NCBI GenBank assembly: GCA_946183365.1
Contig: CAMHAH010000010.1
Coordinates: forward strand, 49,775-113,774
Direction of reading: 5' to 3'
DNA: 64,000 nt
Source: an uncultured Clostridia bacterium
GTDB lineage: Bacteria > Bacillota > Clostridia > Oscillospirales > Acutalibacteraceae
Shown: piece after piece, positions 32,401 through 36,458 of the stretch
Layout of the letters: each line of letters starts with the position of its first letter
How positions within the stretch are numbered: the stretch's first letter is position 1
Program-made: the position numbers and the translations under genes
Notes under the pieces: generated by a model
Seen by the model: only the letters and a program-made list of their open reading frames with translations
Told to the model about the DNA's origin: nothing
The model's database searches: none

Positions 32401-33624
32401 AATATCGGTGTCGTCGTACTCGTTAGAGAAGATCAGGGTCGGCGACAGCTCAAAATCGTAGGTGTTTTCTACAACGGGCGATGTATATACAGCCTCGCCG
32501 TCCTTAGAATAAACGCAGATACCCTTATAATTCAGAGCGACGCTGCCGGTGAGACCGTCGAGGATATCGTTGAGATAACCGGGCTCGCTGTCAGTAAGCA
32601 TGAAATCGTAGTCGATCTCGCTCGGGATATCGGCTTCACCGTTCGCGGCGGCGTTGATATAATAGGTCTGCGTGATATTGGTCGCGGTCGCGTCGGAAAG
32701 GTTGAGATAATCGGTCATCCTGAGATTGTAGCCGCCGACGCCGCCGTATACGCCGATATGGCGGTAGCAGTCGAGCTCCCAGAAATTGGTGCTGATAAAG
32801 GTACCCTTGATCGCCCTGTCGTTTATGTCAGTCATGACAGCGCCGACGCGCGCGTAACTGTCGGTAAACTGAACGGTGATGTGATCGGTGTACTCGCTCC
32901 AGCCGCTGTTTTCAGCCGAAAAATCAAAAGCGGGATCGGCTTTGTACGCTTCGATAGCGCTGTTTGAAGCGGTGAAATACACCTTTGAGCCTTCGGGTTC
33001 GTTGGAGGTGGTGAGCGTTACGGTATCATCGGGTGTGAGATAATACTCGTTAGCGAGCTCACTTCCGCCCCAGCGAGCAAAAAGGCCGTTGCCTGTGCCG
33101 AAGGTGATCTTAGGCGCGTAGGGAGAAGCCTCGTCGATATCCGTCTCGGGATCGGTCGAGGTATCATCCTTAGGCTTATTCGGGTCAAGCGGAGTGTCTT
33201 TGTCGCCAGTGTCGCTCGAAGCGGGGATCGTATCGGTCCTTGTACCGGGAGCGTCAAGACGCAACAGGTCATCAAGGTTGAGATCATCCGGCATTACGAT
33301 ATGGACAACAGGCTCGCCGACTGCGGCTTCGCCGTCAGCTCCGCTGTCAACGGTCACCGATGTATTTTCGGAGGGCTGAACGAGTTCCGTCGCATCCTGA
33401 GTATCGGGCGGCGCGGAATCGCCGTCAAAGAGCTTCATCAAAGCCGGAACTCTTTTGCCGGTATCCTCCTTTACGGGTTCATCGGGAACATACTCCTCGG
33501 CCGGAGGACTGTTCGTCTCCAGATAAACGGAATTCGCCCGGGTATTGAAGCATACCCCGAGCATGAGCACTATCGCGAGCAACAGCGCCAGCCCGTTTCT
33601 GGCCATTCGTTTTGTCTTTAGCAT
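8425..33624 (-). CDS. Giant secreted modular protein (8399 aa) with C-terminal dockerin
   Basis: One uninterrupted frame with a signal peptide (1-31) and an acidic Pro/Thr linker (32-165). Chitobiase-like modules follow (YYTLDGSDPTSNGTLYTGP near 527, YYTLDGTDPSSS near 605), then FN3-like modules (near 1515, 2028, 2501, 2701, 2921). There are two PKD domains (about 3118-3205 and 5030-5133, WDFGDG type), each leading into chains of CARDB-like domains (PDLLISS, PDLIIVP, DLTIDNVS), and two carboxypeptidase-regulatory-like folds (about 4155-4245 and 6096-6188). A Pro-rich hinge precedes an all-helical block (about 6846-7641), more beta domains, and a dockerin (8338-8398, DINGDKEVNDLD and DINGDGKVNNKD). 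No enzyme motif or LPXTG signal is seen. It is probably a surface adhesin or scaffold held by a cohesin. The start is ATG after AAGGTGAT. It leads an operon with the cohesin-like gene. Confidence 0.93.
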   Translation of the reverse strand: MLKTKRMARNGLALLLAIVLMLGVCFNTRANSVYLETNSPPAEEYVPDEPVKEDTGKRVPALMKLFDGDSAPPDTQDATELVQPSENTSVTVDSGADGEAAVGEPVVHIVMPDDLNLDDLLRLDAPGTRTDTIPASSDTGDKDTPLDPNKPKDDTSTDPETDIDEASPYAPKITFGTGNGLFARWGGSELANEYYLTPDDTVTLTTSNEPEGSKVYFTASNSAIEAYKADPAFDFSAENSGWSEYTDHITVQFTDSYARVGAVMTDINDRAIKGTFISTNFWELDCYRHIGVYGGVGGYNLRMTDYLNLSDATATNITQTYYINAAANGEADIPSEIDYDFMLTDSEPGYLNDILDGLTGSVALNYKGICVYSKDGEAVYTSPVVENTYDFELSPTLIFSNEYDDTDILYYPCRLSARVLYGGGFDTVYYGIGRIGDTASTEGWTKADGTFEVSGDINADDVALYAVLVNGESGEGYSGDDGKYVIFEKPLIRVADTSVEGDSDTAVSAIKLESTGVPNDYTSEIYYTLDGSDPTSNGTLYTGPISTVDYVKGDVVTLKAYSKLSNGTVNIVGNVAERTITVTETAPTITAAGGTVTLKADGGKIYYTLDGTDPSSSPTRKAYSAPFSLGGANQLVRAVTYGDGAYSAVSEMYADGGDYDLGTLDTPYSSGDAPIEFYVSKLQNASGDYEDIAQEFTFTLTAPSLISFDLQSETAVDAGYYSYAFYWSYIKAADGTVCWEYPGYDDLNGYTHFYKNDTLLPAGKYTLVVYDDEDFAHKVRLKNFTVSAEDKVFFNGAVNDMGERYVSDRGFYLYLSTAKPNSAIYYNLTTDGSEPAAPTLSSAKAGYYSVVYVGSGKPRVKIKAAVYDADTGTFGRVYSGYFIYAGQFDIYAVDENGNRTTVGYSNLNGTTDVIYDKTGNLYIGKPDLSDIFPGKAVDVKYYYNSKSSYIFNSDGTLNADAREYVPGKITLADLAEAAGMDDYQRDCSIYVRAGAVVTVDGKVYRFNSDNYIYLYSMPAKPEVKVNGNTITLSTLSEGAKLYYSFKYDTGYGNPSYNMTEYTGPITFDRNLTFTAEAVWESSVTYSGLNNGISVVPMQFIESTEVGSFGIPSVTASGQWSDEYYIPITAGGMTQSVDISVPSGLKYQFYSLRTISQGNFDSECEAYIILQKKVDGAYVTVDDYWYNIPYKNGMYYTEGPFLTAGDWRLTIKATPDSAVGQKAIVFLQYHSDNNADDFSYFPRLEGLKVTPYIDGMEIDVNDITVPDAVIDELYTYITVNKGKTIEQITGSATATEAQAKAVIKEFLEDNDNYDRVSVWRRARNSSGWAQLNNIYADSGWKCMDGSENLDADTGYVYVAEIYLKNTYGQWYRDVFDRHGIYGWFQTNRSAPLYVLPEDDEAPEITALYFRLPGGVETDKISKAATIFTDATDNQRIRSYRLEYKLSTDSDDKYQMIQQSDDVWKKVYSYYRHMRYVDLTPGERYTFRYTVLDSSGNSDVKTFTAVAEDIPAPQDFSYTQDSNSVIISWTPKKGYRFTYDILDTNGNAVKSSYWYNYDNTSPENGNLRIYVDPIKYPTFTIRQRQETYESEYNIGLDYVYKYDCSVGADDEAPIIREIHPADGNDGGYGNRRVAVRAWDDGRLYSMEIAFYTRSGEEGSYVYTPAEGLPSAATYYYSKAHIDDLFNGEIWNNAPYDCRGVEPGEYYVGARVTDTAGNTSDWTYAKMTVDKDAVFRTPLPAPNVTAGSDRFYIEPYVPYYDSYLRERICIDYIDYWNRRGYELTEEIINDYLDHILEYAHVEYFFIRSSWDRSTNITDYIVNGELTYRFTGGNKLPFADNTDYYSPIPDCYYLFYVRLVKNNNVDLTEWQRDLLEGGNDYVWVNSLPTLPIKLLDDTGAPEVSDIINTSGIVNVDNASVISVDVTDDQLLKEVVFEYRVNGGNWFKSDESTYYHNGRLTITDNPSDRRSSVTAAIDISWLRYNTNDHGDYNGYYRDIDLQNGDIVEIVAYAVDHHGNKSAVKTATYTYVQIDPPTGVTVTPSNAGAVVSWNKVELPADVVAGSPEYGYRVYAYKVGEDYRAFSETDVAPGVTSAEIPLDATKYTGSYYFKVAVLTSTGGLGDKSEKSNDVTPFADNTPPTAAFTADTTVLAGTNTNGRINFKVNARDNNYIRTLHVKVVDNKGKVYATWIFDVTDERNWGYRYYYYYGYIGGLCEESGVFNTLDLGDSAGDSALTDKNGKRYIPDGVYKLTLTVTDFSDLTCNYEQEITVDNLAPDISGGKLNTAVAVKGPDAAYSYERLVTNISWSIPNNVEALSAVEIRRYEFSELEKAQNLIHDPAAYAGQYYYSVISTDPELRTAENGISSGRYYVYILTAVDKAGNRSDMLLSSIVFGGEPKYTLSVKVNGSPDFDSVMLGDKLTFTATSNVAKQGTVLRLYRVVDNTKRWFAEGKFAADGTAVIEYTVPATDSSWIGTQYIYAEYYGNANFGSEIKEIEIGLKLFAPEYVTVSSEIGKINIRWGSVPNSEKYLIYRSTTRENIVSNSNIIAETASRSYNDILDSVGGQYYYAVAAAATVAGQPVIGAAAVTDTPVSMQKDDSAPTLRSVKPDERTHISSSQIFTLSAYDNVKVSSAVVEWKSYDDINAVFAELYNGSFNDGEITVDFSKVHAGASQNIFVRFRVLDPSGNKSEWITNAYAFGDTVSAPSQLLAEPGERKISLGWQSVLRLDVTGYRIYRAKGSGSFEFLAEVPSNTGVYTDDELDPTVTYRYTVCAVAGDTRGSYSNIVTALPGEQKTPPTVIYLDPLRSSSFNGDLTVTAVASDRIAVKRFTFEYAYIGTSSAIEPDENLIWQTAAVITDGIERIEVDQTMLPGFGQSAFQAQTTIDFSALSGLQEGAWFAVRVKAENNGGAAYASSWYYAKYRYDSVPPEAPSGLKAVDAMSGGAVTLSFTPASSDVYYTRIFRATKRTASVSERKVAGETASGSFTDTGLKDGVRYYYWFESVDRAGNVSAPVGTVSAVPTSVFTLEFKSVMTDVAVPAAGKPMKITVNFTNNGPAKAAGTLVLTANTGAQTLTVAEKEFSGLAPGNHSFTFDFTVPENATSLIFTAQACAKDIVTSAYPVNHAPRAVITTKATIDSSDIETYSAELSTDIDDGETENLTFVWKMGDGTVKNGKTVEHRYLSPGEYTITLTATDQRGASASVTKAVKVIDRRPDLLISSITAYRMGATDSEYTPVDGANTIKENDTVRVDAVVSNSPTAYGAVPADMAFLVGFYLNGVYRGYQTVSGGVPVGGEKTVSFTYTAETGAQIIKIVANDLLDTLKESDKQNNSRTESYNAQQTDFAEITVTGGDWRNGSTLDKTAVMTSEEKVIYSATVSNHGKANAKFNVSLYIDGALADTLSVTLAPGASRLVNFYEQPVSGRHTVIIAADDPLLIETDPTDNSVTFTTAEFTVDKAEISTELTVEYPTGMTDGRIAQGGTVTLTATLTPNADISKAINVRFYIDGTIIKTVKVGADTLKKGVPYSTGLSAKWVVSDGVHTISVVTDSDLAVLETPSEDSAQSVDITVIKPDLWLSDVSWAPADTIEWGNSAAFLVRVSNRSVATLYQPYVLKLWANKLDPDGAPTKWDVVSSGNYNGIQGNSTSVQILNWDPKSSGSWRLLITLEKGNGADFDTTYYLPLDWETVDTAFGDYAYSYEFTVKDGLTLKVNPNKSGEDADFGANIFVGSSNTIDVSGEMSLASKPGSLLNSVSDGAMITVRLESNSDSSIVREAVLTDSGTGKFTGAILTEGLISGMYTLTFSAQGASYIAHYYTQIMFIDDIVGSVTTPLDSYFTGEMVTISGNAGVGNTPYTGTIVLDLNLYPYYGYRLPDGAVINGDVPDNYELYWRGEKTIFLTADENGNFTYSFKATNADAGRWSINAYAFEKAFGSGIRASDITIYGMETKPTATTVTAAKNTDFSTTVKLYNSAWDGTYGGLTGISAVLLNGNDFDGITAILDYSTVKTTLGAGESFPVTINFFTDEDCADNAEYVIQFSSIEGATATATIKLSMRPGVPKLYADQKAVTAAANPGSTVTKTVTVTNKGIATMKNIAVESGDLSFIRASEPSKTTLAPGESLTFEIVMAPTASVQYGKYQDTVTVTNGVVSLPIPVGLEVTVLEYGSVQFKVRDDFGESVAGAVITLYGRDPYVQYINGKETIYYLNYSVTTDENGVASLSDKPIGVYDFTVTAKGKQTYTGDLDIMPMTQPAFEEIELITNPVEISWTVTETTIVDEYEIELTVDLGVVIPEPKLGSSMPWFTIAKNMQSAAVLETKIVNHSLIDVIDAVAVIDGNVSGISVVGGGYIGTIPAMSNVTVQLLVQPGYYDLPTFGDATAADKAALRVTGSYVSFDPDTGLPVYPAKTTSVKIPIYNPGKQKVNMEVMIGDGEKKQKLEINMPDDSSYDEMDYFIYQEETGGRIKDKDKTSGNVYEVVKLSLSQTASLERQAFDAELKITNNYPGYDLESLTTEVVIQYTDPETNEVSFITDNVYIIQTQGAATSSVASGATYTGKWKIIPGIGMGGESGRKYQVFARITYMVNGKLVTTATDAAEIDVKPQPRLTVDYYLPHKIYPNSSFRLGVSVTNEGTGTAKNVILDSSQLDIVANTSNLRSVWEIVSSSFGSYNPGSFRLVLGDIPGVNNGLADDGSDLPNMVWGYFTILWTMPELEEGYLNDVYGEIRDFTATITHKPYEGVELDSLIDAVNTHIVARDSVKILDDSSGEYIDTMQVIVGTNGLPESIRNTETNVSVGVFVPEGLSGDKSGADAYTFTAPITSAALSDDNSALRHQILMLGESDDFADKNISAVYRYTSADYSGEPTSLSFSNYWKDTYTVDGEEKDLLYVVDEILRDENSNILPRYYKVVYGSATAITEIKTSGITYIEDMGNLVRTAVFYDTGRFHDEDDTVPLGVQTSVYNSGKNPESVMVYLYRAPVVSGKTGAFTLVDKKPITVTSYNIELVYFYIDLYANAEMPAGVYEFRAGTSENPEDYSVSAQTVINALPTANAGVDFNAVVNKTVVFDASRSYDPDGQIKSFVWDFGDGSSGWGVAPTHIYTSSGTYIASLTVTDDNGTANALITKGYNKEGSPTDSYAVHNVMVTVRDDRPDLIIVPDVLSSSIGKGLEITIGGKPVSKTNTADEGEEIEIYARVMNDKPENPIPSSFIVSLYKDDVYLGYQRISSVYEATYKIGSQTRTVQCADVKFTDIAADNLSHVYTVRANDVSIAFDEADMFNNQRSSIVYGASGRTVFPNVGITAVTFEGRSIKNGAVATKSMNLAFGKAISFDITLKNSGTEATGEFPLTARVNGKWAASELVSSIAPGKSVTVTLSFVPDGGDSQLITFTADGPYPRTLDSDRSDNTWTYNAGTITLSKADLTIDNVSIATDGSDAVITAIVTNIGAVTAENSSTVTYYADERYLGATLVGSIMAGESKEVKFIWKNYEATDRITAVADAMSAVDETDELNNTYTVSSDGEGSIVESRAMPAITVTKMTTSGSAGFGANMSTEITLKNVGSGESSGAFKVSLFAQGILVGESVIDRSILPGAVAQTTVNWIANVLPTGEYKLTALADSEYNIVMSSRAGVRADETFTVSDGISVSVESDAAYLTESSDNKVRVRVIRSDGKPNTGSAEVKVMVADTAIVSTAVYDPSTDRYIAQLDLSSVPTGERVIIASASFDGMSDASSFTSTVVPAIGVTVKTDSSVYKTGDTMTVSGTVKGLSAGEKIDISIIGDQIYRYTATVNKSGRFSLKIDLPANAGGAMRVEATVKNAGANRTASTDIYVYGAYFATVSSASVTAGDKTFVIGSVENIGYLDMRSVTVSASSRSADGQSSAVPTVRFMSGGHAYVVTEKSVSLLEAVTDGVSVNGRGIEYNSLDCKMQIDAADCTPGDYEIVLTVTASTDRGEYSLDKLISVSVLVPKALMDITNLNSLGADDEGENKLAVNTSAAPGEMKTFTYRVVNLGTGNLTGLTAELFDKNGNSIPWASLVMTGGVPSEDGLTTTVYPYYKGYDIGTAEGAARIGVTFAPQENIAAGRYDMTLTISADGVDTVNIPMTVYVSAHSIGTKVIQVVTTDGSIVTDGKVTLYGPVSSSYSIQPIDPKSYTGDISGAVTVGSNLSLGGTVQFTNIPSGTYNVSVSGNGIKAVTKQIEVLPVIDPIPEKIVVEQQMFIITSSSSTEKTLDSYTSKNSAYDDAMYKLQFSSAFESEKPDILPDYPIDEIEIAYYNGRISSRLAIMNTDMVTGNEAHNVTDITIRIDSKDIPAEYIKFKTADGLTDTLNVGTLAPQETFDFVWNLDLSALYIEAAVEEDGVNYTLTLPEGLDWNTYYSAWDRENTRIDARGYLTKHMYNKVSVSADGRVLTVTPADTEIGAPDGRVPIYTKDVPKLYRFDIIIEGRSALEFADTGMRTRSVEMKKLTRTIPVQVDFIPNGYYLNDESSNTIYTTERLEGAFSTGSNANAKVYSKKFLNNSGTTSTPAQSPQKNDGFDIGFKQDMVMSGEHSRLTVGFENPSSVETIDELSFKVIISDMMPDENGKLAPGAALKNSEFYVSPSIEKAVGVKGWQGLSEQQILAKFATSNGIDVGTLLANGSFGLVFDLEPLSQLYSNDMFTYLIDSGYMTADEASKIADQLRESAGTSYAWVEYSFKRDGRTYTGSTEPVMQNVELPADITSYEEIFTLDDESGVSYLVTVLTNSGLGDSGEIRMTAPEIPSLNGERHRLTSFASGSMNDFPGADTSAQELANWYLSWEDDPVPEEIVIDSIKAGESIYLIFRIKTIGPHDPEPTDPIKPHPIDLPKPPKQNFKPKIIIGGKPVESCDPDAHEDNTADPSRIAELLDEISESLSIMMYSTVGDFGTRVEDAYTNAKMMQAAKVIVGVQKYLTYIGTVTANLLDFAGGHLTQKPELPDGEDDGDGKKSLVDQLFTGTLLLGAFFDATDGIIGSIQPFMGAIKTGIAKKSQVEGSLRQLEGLGSMKPQKRVNAELTASLSELDEKLRSLANIVNSSLFVYEELLKEAGVSVVKLADAEAKLNSIVSDWVNINVEITAQYADTFATVHSLYMKAVSDQVAATSDYYNYNDVQKKLLKASDILTGLALAVGNLDVTVGLVKGHIMLNHHLRGDYEQDFDKYIKDHKLDVPWEAVKAAYEDEDINDNYLAKIFPKTADGISKVKDVYDAKESFRSLKDKVKNFSTALGTASTQGTSAVLAVLGNEGLELANEFEPLQKYAEFITNTMNLIQLANEKDEMTKAMGAFGDATLKLNYHTYEAVRNDNSTGPLTKDSQLVKELMTLIEEAIVKSNEKAPGAFKPLTASDKADVAAYLVKYLNVQRAKYDRDERTDSFWMIAHVSGVMAALFEQVYVVAITEQATPEKILEYMQKSDTTDAKKALDSYLDKTIAKKIFRDVRKEAAAKIESAKSIVMHYSDKIIKNSSYPAKQIVAYLDELSQKLQAAANIDWLSTRRYKDINLWTVRSESGTMLKIDKNFTMSFRDYIKAMLNTDVINAENSMVVVDYYTAAMYDLIVRSALMVTILSPNAISSSLGASAAATWDSLADQVFTKLDDAWKQRSLLTAMSIAELALNMGSTVMKEAEIANKIYDLIAALDRAVVFDPPLDTELITYSIKDAVIPDNAATGTGTVLVTFRNDGDKTVAVSPSVSIYTSAGMVASANFDTDSILIPAGQSADFIGEFTVSRSVLLDSTGYSAVLSYSASEPETVSIATEQGPFVIHFFAGSERQIAAMRNKVSAGTLVSGWVTGQQTLTGSITVKQGQSLRIFAAAPVNGRLSIELISPSGKKVAAESFINEGDYAIIRNCEAGSYTVKVTTPEGFDNRITVEGAVSSFDKAITAVHAEYETVVNGNNVSEDGKNHGTINFSVSESAGISAGTISAALDFESEKLTASVVGLDDMTLDAGGALNGSFDIKADPDTPAGDYTGTLTVTFDAAVCDPVFLSFASSGYDADHWSVDGNKIIYTAQVKVTVDLTVPDAPDLDITDGEKSGTVLVTGTAPGAAFVILYYEDDFEALDEDGKPFTYTSKSIAAVLEPDADGSFRVIISKPHLSGRISAVSVNSAGGLSDATSDEVEGYTEPDTHTETYADAFTSVQATRIEGRRDVTVTVFGAQSTGLTMTGEIFYRVIDSEPTSDYAVNADLDMTGWINAGAVSSFTVKDVRDGQYIEVLQIASENIYTTDDNGNLTVTGVKHTVLRHGSAAVQIGEIPGYTVSGKLIPDNEKADLNSAVFILTDTADRTVTYTATVEVVDGVTTYSFTDVIAGTYILSLDDTSERLAADSMLITVSDGDISKDIDVVLLKLPGDINGDKEVNDLDLDLLFKYLTDWNVEVDETALDINGDGKVNNKDLTRLYQYLHGSDVEIF

Positions 33625-33780
33625 AACATCACCTTAATACTGTAAATAATGTTTTACACAAAGTTAATATCTTTATATCGCCGGATGCACAAAATTTTAT
33701 TTATTGTTACTATATCATTATGTCAATAGCTTTTTCAACACAAGACACTTATTTGTCCGTGACATTTTTATGGCAACACC

Positions 33781-33809
33781 TTGCATAAGCTGCAAGTATA
33801 TTCTATAAT
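33781..33809 (+). promoter_or_regulatory. Promoter and possible operator of the HTH regulator gene
   Basis: TTGCAT, 17-base spacer, TATAAT. The -35 sits in a 5-bp inverted repeat TTGCA-TAAGC-TGCAA (33781-33795), a candidate autoregulatory site. The intergenic region 33625-33826 is A/T-rich. No clear sigma-A promoter for the giant gene stands out in it. Confidence 0.65.
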
Positions 33810-33826
33810 TGAGCTGAGGTGAGCTT

Positions 33827-35626
33827 ATGTTTCATGAAAGACTGAATATGCTTTTGATATCTATCGGCGCGTCGGGATCGGATATCGCGGTCCATATGGA
33901 ATGTGACCGCTCTAATGTCAATCGCTTTATCAAAGGACAAAGAACGCCTAAGCCCGGCGGAAGCTCCGCTGTGAAGCTTATCGAAGCGATATGCTCCTTT
34001 GCCGATAAACACGGCAAAACGGACGAGATGCGCTCGGTCATCGGATGTGAGAGCTCAGCGACCGCGGCTCAGGTCAGGGAGCGCCTCGCGCTGTGGCTGT
34101 TTGAGAGCACGGCATGGAACAATAATGTTCACCCGAACGGTACCGCGATGTATCGCGAGTTCGGTCAGCGGCTTAGCATACTCATGAAGCTAACGGGGCT
34201 CTCGAACAGCAGGCTAAGTCAGCTGTTGAGCATTGACGCGTCATACATCAGCAGATTCAGGAACGGTTCGCGCTATCCGAGATCCAACACAAAAATAAAG
34301 AGCGGCATATGCGCCGCTCTGTTGGAACGTATTTATGAACAGGGAAAACTGTCTGAGCTCGCCGCTCTGACGGGCATATCAGCCGACACGCTGAGCGGCA
34401 GGGACAGCGCCTATAACGAATTGTTCCGCTGGCTGTACGGAACGGATAAAGAAGCGACCTTCGCTCTTGAGAAGCTCGTAAATCATATCGGGAATTTTTC
34501 GGCGGAGATCAAAGCTCCGGTCATGTCGGTCGAAGAGGCGATCGGGTCTATTGATGATCCGTCAGCCGTTTATTTCGGCATGGATGGATTGAGAAAGGCG
34601 GTCATTCGGTTTTTCTCGGATATACTTACCGAGCACCCGCGCGAGGTATTCCTCTACTCCGATCAGAATATGGACTGGATGACCTCAGACAGCTCCTACG
34701 CTCTGCGGTGGGCGACGCTGATTGCGGCTTGTATCAGGAGCGGCACAAAGATCAATATCATACATAACATATCCCGTGATCTCAGCGAAATGGCTGACGC
34801 GATAAAAAGCTGGCTCCCGCTGTATCCGTCGGGAATGATACGCTCCTTTTACTGCAAGCGCAGACAAGACGAGAGATTTTCGACCACGCTGTTCCTCTGT
34901 CCCGAAACAGCCTGCATATCGGGCAGCAATTTCAAGGGGACCGAAAATGAACACGGCCTGTATCGATATGATACCGACCCCGGATTATTGAACGCCCACA
35001 GACAGGCGTATGATGACCTGCTCGCCGATTCCGAGGAGCTCGTGAAAGCGTACAATACGACGGATTGTGAAAAACTGACGATCCGATCGGAATCCGAGGT
35101 CATCGTTTTTTCGGGCAAGCTCTCGCTCGCCACTATGCCCGAGAGCGTCCTGAGATCTATATCAGACCGTCATAAGATACAAAATGAAGGTCGGGCGCTT
35201 CTGTTTGAAATGTGGAAAAAGCAGCGGGATTTTTATCATAAATGTATAGGTAAAAACGGTATACAGGAGTGTATTCCGGTCGCGGCGTTCAGCGAGTATG
35301 ATAAAGCTCCGATCGCCGATATGCCGGGCTTTGAGCTCAGCTATACGAAAGAGGAATATGATGAGCATTTGAGAAACATCATTTCGCTGTCTGAGAGCTT
35401 CGGATATCGGTTCTATCCTCTTACAAATCCCGTGTTTGACAAAATCCGCGTCCGCGTATCAAAGGAAGAGGTGGTCGTAAGCAGGATGACGGAACCCTTT
35501 ATCACTATCACGCTTGAGCATCCCTCTATGTGCGACGCGTTTGTTTCTTATGCCGAAGTCATCTTGAAGGAACACTATCTCGACAAAAGCTCAACAAAAG
35601 CTCTGTTGGAAAAATGTACGGAATAA
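33827..35626 (+). CDS. HTH regulator with two XRE-like domains and a PLD-fold-like sensor region
   Basis: 599 residues with two helix-turn-helix segments. One is near 15-40 (GSDIAVHMECDRSNVNRFIKG) and one is near 112-145 (LSNSRLSQLLSIDASYISRFR then NGSRYPR). The middle (about 225-410) has a fold hinted at by GTKINIIHNISRD, WLPLYPSGMI and TACISGSNFKG. This combination occurs in Firmicute regulators with a catalytically silent phospholipase-D-like module. The C-terminus is unassigned. It is transcribed away from the giant-protein operon across a 202-bp gap, so it is the obvious candidate regulator of that operon, but this is inference from position. The start is ATG 33827 with GAGGTG upstream. 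Confidence 0.75.
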   Translation: MFHERLNMLLISIGASGSDIAVHMECDRSNVNRFIKGQRTPKPGGSSAVKLIEAICSFADKHGKTDEMRSVIGCESSATAAQVRERLALWLFESTAWNNNVHPNGTAMYREFGQRLSILMKLTGLSNSRLSQLLSIDASYISRFRNGSRYPRSNTKIKSGICAALLERIYEQGKLSELAALTGISADTLSGRDSAYNELFRWLYGTDKEATFALEKLVNHIGNFSAEIKAPVMSVEEAIGSIDDPSAVYFGMDGLRKAVIRFFSDILTEHPREVFLYSDQNMDWMTSDSSYALRWATLIAACIRSGTKINIIHNISRDLSEMADAIKSWLPLYPSGMIRSFYCKRRQDERFSTTLFLCPETACISGSNFKGTENEHGLYRYDTDPGLLNAHRQAYDDLLADSEELVKAYNTTDCEKLTIRSESEVIVFSGKLSLATMPESVLRSISDRHKIQNEGRALLFEMWKKQRDFYHKCIGKNGIQECIPVAAFSEYDKAPIADMPGFELSYTKEEYDEHLRNIISLSESFGYRFYPLTNPVFDKIRVRVSKEEVVVSRMTEPFITITLEHPSMCDAFVSYAEVILKEHYLDKSSTKALLEKCTE

Positions 35627-35641
35627 TCAAAAGAAACGTAA

Positions 35642-35691
35642 AACAACGTGGATACGCAGGTCGCGAGCCTGTATATCCACGTTGTTTTTAT
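35642..35691. terminator. Terminator of the HTH regulator gene
   Basis: A long stem AACAACGTGGATA/TATCCACGTTGTT around CGCAGGTCGCGAGCCTG, then TTTTTATTTT. It is nearly symmetric and could also stop the converging gene. Confidence 0.88.
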
Positions 35692-35756
35692 TTTGAGTTC
35701 ACGCGATCAAAAGTATCTCTGCTGAACAAAACGTTTATTTATCCTGCCGTTTGCTG

Positions 35757-36443
35757 TCATTTCAGCAGTCTTTTGATAACGTTTATATCGGTATTCGGGA
35801 ACAGCCGTGTGAAGTGCTCCAAGAGCCGCTCATATGACTGCTCGGGCGTACGCTGATAAACGGCGCTCGTGAACCTCTCGCCCATAAACACCTCGGGAGT
35901 TGAATACTCCGCTACGCCCCAGCCGTAGGTCGAGCCGTTCTTGCCCCTCATATACACAAAGTCGCTGATGACTGCATAACATTGGCTCTGCAGACGGGTA
36001 ATCATCGTATCAAAGCCCTTGACGCCACCCTTTCTGTAATTGCCGAGCCTCTTGAGCTCCTTTGAGAGAATGGGAGAGTTGGCTTCTATCAGGTCATAGA
36101 GCTGTTTATCCTTGAGCGGAGCGAGGCCGTCGTCATAGCGCGCGTCAAAATCATAGCCGTCGCGGCGGTAGTTGGCGAAATCAGGGAACCACTCGGGGCT
36201 GATGTAACAAGCCTTCTTCTCAAAGAACTTGCCGTAGGCGCAGCCTGTCTCGCGTATCACCGGACCCTTCCACTCCCACACGGGCCAAGAGCCCGACGAA
36301 TAATCGTACCAGCACTCGGGCGAGGTGTGCTCCTCTATCGAAAAGCCCTCTATTGAATTCTCAAAGAAAGGCAGAAAGCCGAACTCGTGAACAGCCTCGA
36401 TAAGGTCGGCTTTGCTGCTTATGACTAAATCAGTAATCTTCAT
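35757..36443 (-). CDS. AlkZ-related protein of unknown function
   Basis: About 228 residues, soluble. It resembles a clostridial family that databases label AlkZ-related: GFLPFFENSIEGFSIEEHT, then WPVWEWKGPVIRE, then CYISPEWFPDFANYRRDGYD. Paired aromatic/acidic motifs suggest a nucleic-acid or ligand-binding fold, but the reaction is unproven. A GTG at 36452 is in frame. The ATG at 36443 sits at better distance from GGTGAT. It is the last gene of a set with acyP and a small Cys-x2-Cys protein, 15 bases after the latter. Confidence 0.7.
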   Translation of the reverse strand: MKITDLVISSKADLIEAVHEFGFLPFFENSIEGFSIEEHTSPECWYDYSSGSWPVWEWKGPVIRETGCAYGKFFEKKACYISPEWFPDFANYRRDGYDFDARYDDGLAPLKDKQLYDLIEANSPILSKELKRLGNYRKGGVKGFDTMITRLQSQCYAVISDFVYMRGKNGSTYGWGVAEYSTPEVFMGERFTSAVYQRTPEQSYERLLEHFTRLFPNTDINVIKRLLK

Positions 36444-36458
36444 TTTTATCACCGTAAA

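Noticed and set aside
8425..33624. Polyketide or nonribosomal peptide synthetase as explanation for the giant frame
   Set aside because: No ketosynthase, adenylation or carrier motifs; it has a signal peptide, beta-sandwich modules and a dockerin instead.
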